DNA from: Chiua virens
Taxonomy: Eukaryota > Basidiomycota > Agaricomycetes > Boletales > Boletaceae
Reading direction: 5' to 3'
DNA: 64,000 nt
NCBI GenBank assembly: GCA_019787685.1
Contig: JAHNUO010000018.1
Span: 124,001-188,000, forward strand
The translations under genes and the position numbers were made by a program. Shown in pieces: positions 59,118-64,000 of this stretch. The notes beneath the pieces are model-generated. The model ran no database searches and had not been told where the DNA came from. It saw nothing but the letters and a program-made list of their open reading frames with translations. Numbering within the stretch: the stretch's first letter is position 1; each line of letters opens with the position of its first letter.

Positions 59118-62100
59118 ATGTCTCGTCCTCCTTGTCGTTTCTTCAACACACCAAATGGTTGTAACCGTGGTAGCAAGTGTAAATTTGCACATTCATCCCC
59201 CAACAACAATCCCGATACTTCCGAACAACTTTCTCCTTCTATCTCCGACAGCTCCCTTCGGTTACCCAGCAGTTCTCGTCCGAGTGGCACTGGTAATTCT
59301 CCTTGTAAACAAGTACAGAAGCATGGTTCATCTCTTCTGTCCGCTGGGTCCACTACGATACAATCTACTGCCGTTTTGCAACGTGTTGCACCGTTTCTGA
59401 CGGAAGGAGGTTTGTCGAAAATGAGTGGCAGTGGGACGGATGGGTTTTTCTCTCAAGATCCTTCCTCTCTATCTCCCTCCGAAGCTCACAACGCGATCAG
59501 ACGCTTTCTTTTTAACAAATTTACTTTCAAAAGCACGTTTGAAGTCCATGCTTTCGTAAAGATTTTGAGTAGTGCCACCACAGGTGATACGCGTTGGGTA
59601 CGATCTGCGAATCTTTGTTGTTTGCCATCGATGTACTAACTCGTTTTTTTTCAGACCCAAGAAGAGGGTCAAGTAAGTTGTGGATCGCCACGCTGACAAT
59701 GCCCAACACTGATCGTAAATTCGTGACCAGATCTTTTTGCGAACCTTGGCTTCTGTATGTTCATTTTGTGCACTCCGAAAAACCTCAGCTTACTTGATTT
59801 TCGTCGCAGCAAAATGGTGTACACCGTTTGGTAGATATCATACGGTGGCCGAAAGTATCTGCGCAGGCTGGGAACAGTCGTGAGGTACTCTCCTTCCAGC
59901 GGGGCACATTACCCATTTTACGTGTCAGTACATTCCTTATCTCATGGTCATTACTCGCTCATTTTTCGCAGTACCTGTCATCCGACTTTGTTACCAAGAG
60001 TACCCTCGTAACACCAGTGAAGTAAGAAGCCTGGTGTTGTTGACCGCTTGCAACTAACTAAGAGTCATTCAGTACTCTGTTTACAGAGGTGTTACTGAAT
60101 CTGAAAGAGCTTGCCGACACGATCGAAGTTGGCATGGCTACTATTATGGCAAATGGTTCCTTTAGAGATCCTGGCGGGCCTGTGAGCCCGCCGCTATTAG
60201 GTGTTCAAGTGCTTGCGTCTATTTCTGGTGTCTTGGATGAGTATGTGGATTTGACGTTGCCGCGAAATTGTCTTCATGCTAAGTGCAATGCATAGGTGTC
60301 TCGTGCGATTCAAGAACGCCGTGGCAACGTATCCACGCCTCGCAACATTGGTCGCGAATCTCCGTGTCTGGTTCGACCAGTGGACGACAGGGATTTGTTC
60401 TTCCCCACCGATATTCGATAACCCATTTCAAAGTATCCAAGTTCCCGTTCGCGATCTCCTAATGGGAACCCTTAGAGAAAAAGTGAACCGCCTCGAGTCA
60501 ATTGTCAACCGCGAGCGTGAGAAGGAAGTACGTCCAAGTTCTCGTAGGAATGCACTCAGTGTTCCGAACGGCACCTCGAACGAGGGGGTTATTGCGACGC
60601 TGCATAGCAACTATGACCCTCCTGGAGAGCTACGCTTGGATGGACCCCGACATGACAACGATTTTGTGGACATTCAAGAGATTCGCATTGCCCCAACTCA
60701 CCAAGAGTTGATGTGCCAAACTCAACCATTTCTGCCGGCTAGTTTATTTGATGCACCGCATCCTGCTCCAGCGGACTCTATGCAACGCTTGCTGGATGGC
60801 CAGTTTCGTCTGTTAAGAGAAGAGTTAACGTGGGTCCTTGGATGATTGTCATCTCTTTGCGCAAAACCTGAATTTCGACTGTAGCGCACCCTTGCGGAGG
60901 GCTGTCCAGTTTGTACGAGACGACTTGAAATTTTAGATCAACGGAAAACAAGATTAGCAGAGATCTTCCAGAAGGGGGGAGGAAAATACCACGGAGCGGC
61001 TGACAGCCACGAATCAACGTCTACACTGACGTATCCTTCATGGCCCTGAGTGCTAACCGTCGGGAGATATCCGCAAGCCTGACTTTTGAGACACCTCCAG
61101 GCCGGGCTCGTGCTGCGCAGGGTGGGGCGCGTGCCGGATTCTGGAGGGGGGCGAGCGGAACACAACTTGTTCAGGGTGGGCTCGTCGCTCTCGTTTGGCA
61201 AACAAACCAGGAAACGTCAATCCATCTTGGGACTATTGCCAGTTCGGTCAACGAATTGACCGCACATGTCCGAAACGATGGGAACCGCGTCAAAATTCGG
61301 GTCGTTTTCTTCGACAGCGATTTGGAATTACGCATCCTCTCTCACCTGAGGACCGGACGTTCTTCATCCAGTGACATCAAGGTTCTCGTAGAATCTCCTG
61401 TGATGTTTGAATCCATCCGTCCATTCCTGGAAGCGCTCAAAACGGTGCCCGAGAATATACCTTTCTCTCGATATCTCGTATTTCATCCGCCCAATTATTT
61501 GAGGACCTGTGCAATCGACCCTCCAAAGTATGGACGACTTCCAGGGTTCAGCTTCGACTTGTCGTCCTTGTTTAACCCAGAAGCCGAGGTGGACGAGCTG
61601 CGGATGTCTGTTTCCGACCAGAGCTCGATCGATCGAGCCCAAGCTGAAATGTACCGGGCCAGTCGTCTCGATCCAAGCCAGGCCGATGCCGTTATCACAG
61701 CATTGACACGAGAACTTGTGTTGATACAGGGGTGAGTCAAGAGTCGAATAAGTATCATCTCAACCCTTACTTAACATCTCACTCAGGCCACCTGGCACGG
61801 GAAAGGTAATAATCTCCAACAACTGGCATGAACGAATAAGCACAACTGATGCGACGTCACTAATTCAGAGCTACACCGGAGTTGAGCTCCTACGGGTGCT
61901 CATCGCGAATCATGTTGGACCAATCCTTATGATTGCATTCACGAATCATGCGTTAGATCACATGCTATGTTCTGTTCTTGACGCGGGGATCACCACCGAT
62001 TTCATTCGTTTGGGTTCTCGTACATCCGACGAGCGCATCTCCCAGTATTCACTCAAAACACGGGAGATGGCCGCAGAAAAATCTCGTCTTAATTCTACCC

Positions 62101-64000
62101 TTAATACGAAATACCGTCAACTCCGGTCTGTAACAAAGCAGGTATCTCAACTGCTCAAGCAGATGCGCGAGATGGATCTCGAATCTGACTCTTCGGAAAT
62201 CGTCAATCATCTCGGAATATTCTACCCTGAACACCATGCTATGATGTCTAAACCTCCCTCGTGGATCGGTGTCTCCAAGATCGTTTCTCAACACGACCAT
62301 GACTCTGGAGAAGAATGGAAGGTACAGGGTTCCAAGGGCCAAGTTTTTACAGAGGACACCTCGATATATGCGTTCTGGAAGAACTCTGGGGATTTGAAAT
62401 TTTTGGACATGATCACAAAACCCCATGTTTCCCACGTCTCACAATCCGGTACTTTACCGGTTGACCCTGGTATTCCTAACTCCGGCCACTCCCTTGGTCC
62501 CAACCGCTTCGAGTTCCTGTCAACAGAGACTGCAGGGGATGCCGAGGACACAAGTACTTCCGACGAATATGAGGACGACGAATCAGATGAAGATGCATTT
62601 GACAGGACGCCACCTGAGAAAATCTGGATGACCGCTGAATTTGCTTCCGCTCCAGATTCAGACACCGAATCTGAAACAGAAAAAACGCCTGCCCCCCCGA
62701 TCGAGCTCCTCACTTCGCCTATCGCGGAGGCGATAAGTACTTATTTGGCTTATGTTAACGATGCGGAGGGATTTTTTGCAGCTCTTGGAGAAGACGGCGT
62801 ACCAGAGGCTCCTTCTGACGATCGGACATTGCGAGCACTTCTGGATGAAGGCGACGTCTGGAACATGAGTCACCGTGAGCGGCAGATACTCCACGCGCAC
62901 TGGATCGCAGAGGCGTGCGCGAATCTGCAAAGGAATCAGCAGGACGAGTTTGATTGTTTGAGAAAAAAGCACGCAGAAAAGGTTCAGGAGTACAATGAAA
63001 TAAAAGAGGAGGTGGGTTGCAACAGACTCGAGGGTACTCGCTTATTGAAAGTATGCAGGTCCGACGCGATTTGATGAAGAACGCGGACATCATTGGATGT
63101 ACAACAACAGGCGCAGCCAAGTTTGGAACCCTTCTGAAGGTCTGTATATCTTGCCAACCACGTTGTACCTGAAGTTCATTCCCCCAGTCACTCTCTCCGA
63201 AGGTGGTGATGGTCGAGGAAGCCGGGCAGGTACTCGAGGCCCATGTGCTGGCAAGTCTTATGCCGTCCGTAGAACATCTAATTCTCATCGGTGATCCCCT
63301 TCAACTGCGGCCGATACTGAACAATTATTGTAAGTTTGTGTCGTGATGTAGACTACAGTCTTTGAATTTGTTTTTTTTTAGCTCTTTCGATGGACCACCC
63401 GCGTGGCGAGATGTTATATCGCTTTGACATGTCACTTATGGAGCGGTTGGCGGTATCAAAGTTTCCCATGTCTCGGATAGATGTCCAGAGGCGCATGCGC
63501 CCCACAATATCAAGCCTTATAAGGTGAGTGGAATGATGCTCATCAAAACTGCTTCACGAGCATAAAAATATTAGGAATACACTCTACGAAGGACTCTTGG
63601 ATCATGATTTGGTCCAGTCTTACCCTGACGTCCGTGGTATGGTGAAGAATGTCTTCTTTGTCACCCACAACCACAGGGAGAATCGTGGGGGGGCTGACAA
63701 TACGGAGAGCAAACACAACAAGTATGAGGTGAGAATACAACCGACATCTTGACGTACGTGTCTCATATATGGAAATCAAGGTTGAGATGATCCGGGATCT
63801 CGTGCTCTACCTCCTCAGGTAAGCTACTTCATTTTCACGAGAATCCTTATTTACTGTCTACTAGACAGGGATGCTACTCTTCGGAGGGTGACATCGTGGT
63901 TTTGTGTGCATATTTGGGACAACTTGTCCGACTCAGAGATGCACTGGGTGGTGAAGTCACAGTTGTGATTGATGAACGCGATCAAGTAGCTCTCGATGAT
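59118..64000 (+). CDS. ZNFX1-like SF1 helicase copy 2, probably disrupted; cut by window end
   Basis: A tandem paralogue in the same orientation and exon layout as copy 1. The first CCCH finger is present (CRFFNTPNGCNRGSKCKFAH), but the second is removed by an in-frame deletion of 24 residues between GNSPCKQVQ and the corresponding point of copy 1. The armadillo-like region (QNGVHRLVDIIRWPKVSAQA), Walker A micro-exon (61787-61805), FTNHALDHML, the acidic insert, VEEAGQ, LIGDPLQLRP and QRRMRP are readable. A one-base deletion near 60930 makes TAG at 60934-60936, and a 10-base deletion near 61016 follows, so the protein should end about a third of the way through the expected length unless splicing avoids it. 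The window ends before motifs V-VI and the NFX1 and RZ fingers, so the rest is unseen. If the downstream frame from about 61040 is used from an internal start it could still make a helicase fragment. Confidence 0.75.
60901..61040 (+). pseudogene. Frame-breaking deletions in helicase copy 2
   Basis: Aligned by eye with copy 1 at 51571-51735. Copy 1 has TTGAATGATTTGGATCAG where copy 2 has TTGAAATTTTAGATCAA, one base shorter, giving a TAG at 60934-60936. Further on, copy 1 has GAATCACTGATGTTCAACGTC where copy 2 has GAATCAACGTC, ten bases shorter. Together 11 bases are lost, so the frame is not restored. Confidence 0.75.
61787..61805 (+). other. 19-base Walker A micro-exon of copy 2
   Basis: Same size, phase and product (PPGTGK) as 52476-52494 in copy 1, with two silent third-base changes; the flanking introns have diverged more. 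Confidence 0.75.

Overview
The window is genomic DNA of a filamentous basidiomycete, most likely an Agaricomycete. The evidence is spliced genes with introns of about 50-60 nt, a WD40/coiled-coil/TPR/HET mosaic protein, a DUF6593-like protein, a cytosolic heme-thiolate peroxidase, NAD-formate dehydrogenase, F-box relics and a tyrosine-recombinase (YR) retroelement of the kind common in that class. No species name can be supported from sequence alone.

Layout. Positions 1-9480 are an AT-rich, CpG-poor graveyard of mobile DNA. It holds a decayed DIRS-like YR retroelement (about 891-6430), split by a younger 2.1 kb LTR-like insertion (3355-5451, target duplication GGAGC). It also holds a decayed Tc1/mariner element with about 215 bp inverted repeats (7495-9080). 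A 61 bp MITE-like element with perfect 15 bp inverted repeats and 9 bp target duplications lies at 9496-9556, in the promoter of the first host gene.

From 9.7 kb onward the DNA is ordinary gene territory. In order: methylthioadenosine phosphorylase (+), secreted GH3 glycosidase (-), WD40-coiled-coil-TPR-HET protein (-), F-box relic (+), formate dehydrogenase (-), heme-thiolate peroxidase (-), a broken small conserved gene (-), a cytochrome P450 relic (-), SEC13 (-), possible F-box/LRR relic (+), inositol-polyphosphate 5-phosphatase with WD40 region (+), DUF6593-like protein (-), and RuvB-like 1 AAA+ ATPase (-). The last part (49.7-64 kb) holds two tandem copies of a very large CCCH / SF1 helicase / NFX1-finger / RZ-finger gene, the fungal ZNFX1-like family.

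The genes form no pathway cluster. MTAP (methionine salvage), SEC13 (COPII and nuclear pore) and RVB1 (chromatin remodelling, R2TP) are housekeeping genes. GH3, formate dehydrogenase and the peroxidase fit a lignocellulose-degrading or saprotrophic lifestyle. The HET mosaic and the ZNFX1-like helicases are candidate self/non-self or RNA-surveillance genes. The most interesting part is the helicase pair: copy 2 has lost one zinc finger and carries a premature stop, yet some stretches, introns included, are nearly identical to copy 1, which suggests gene conversion. Exon boundaries were inferred by eye from GT/AG signals and family conservation, so they are firm only where exact positions are given.
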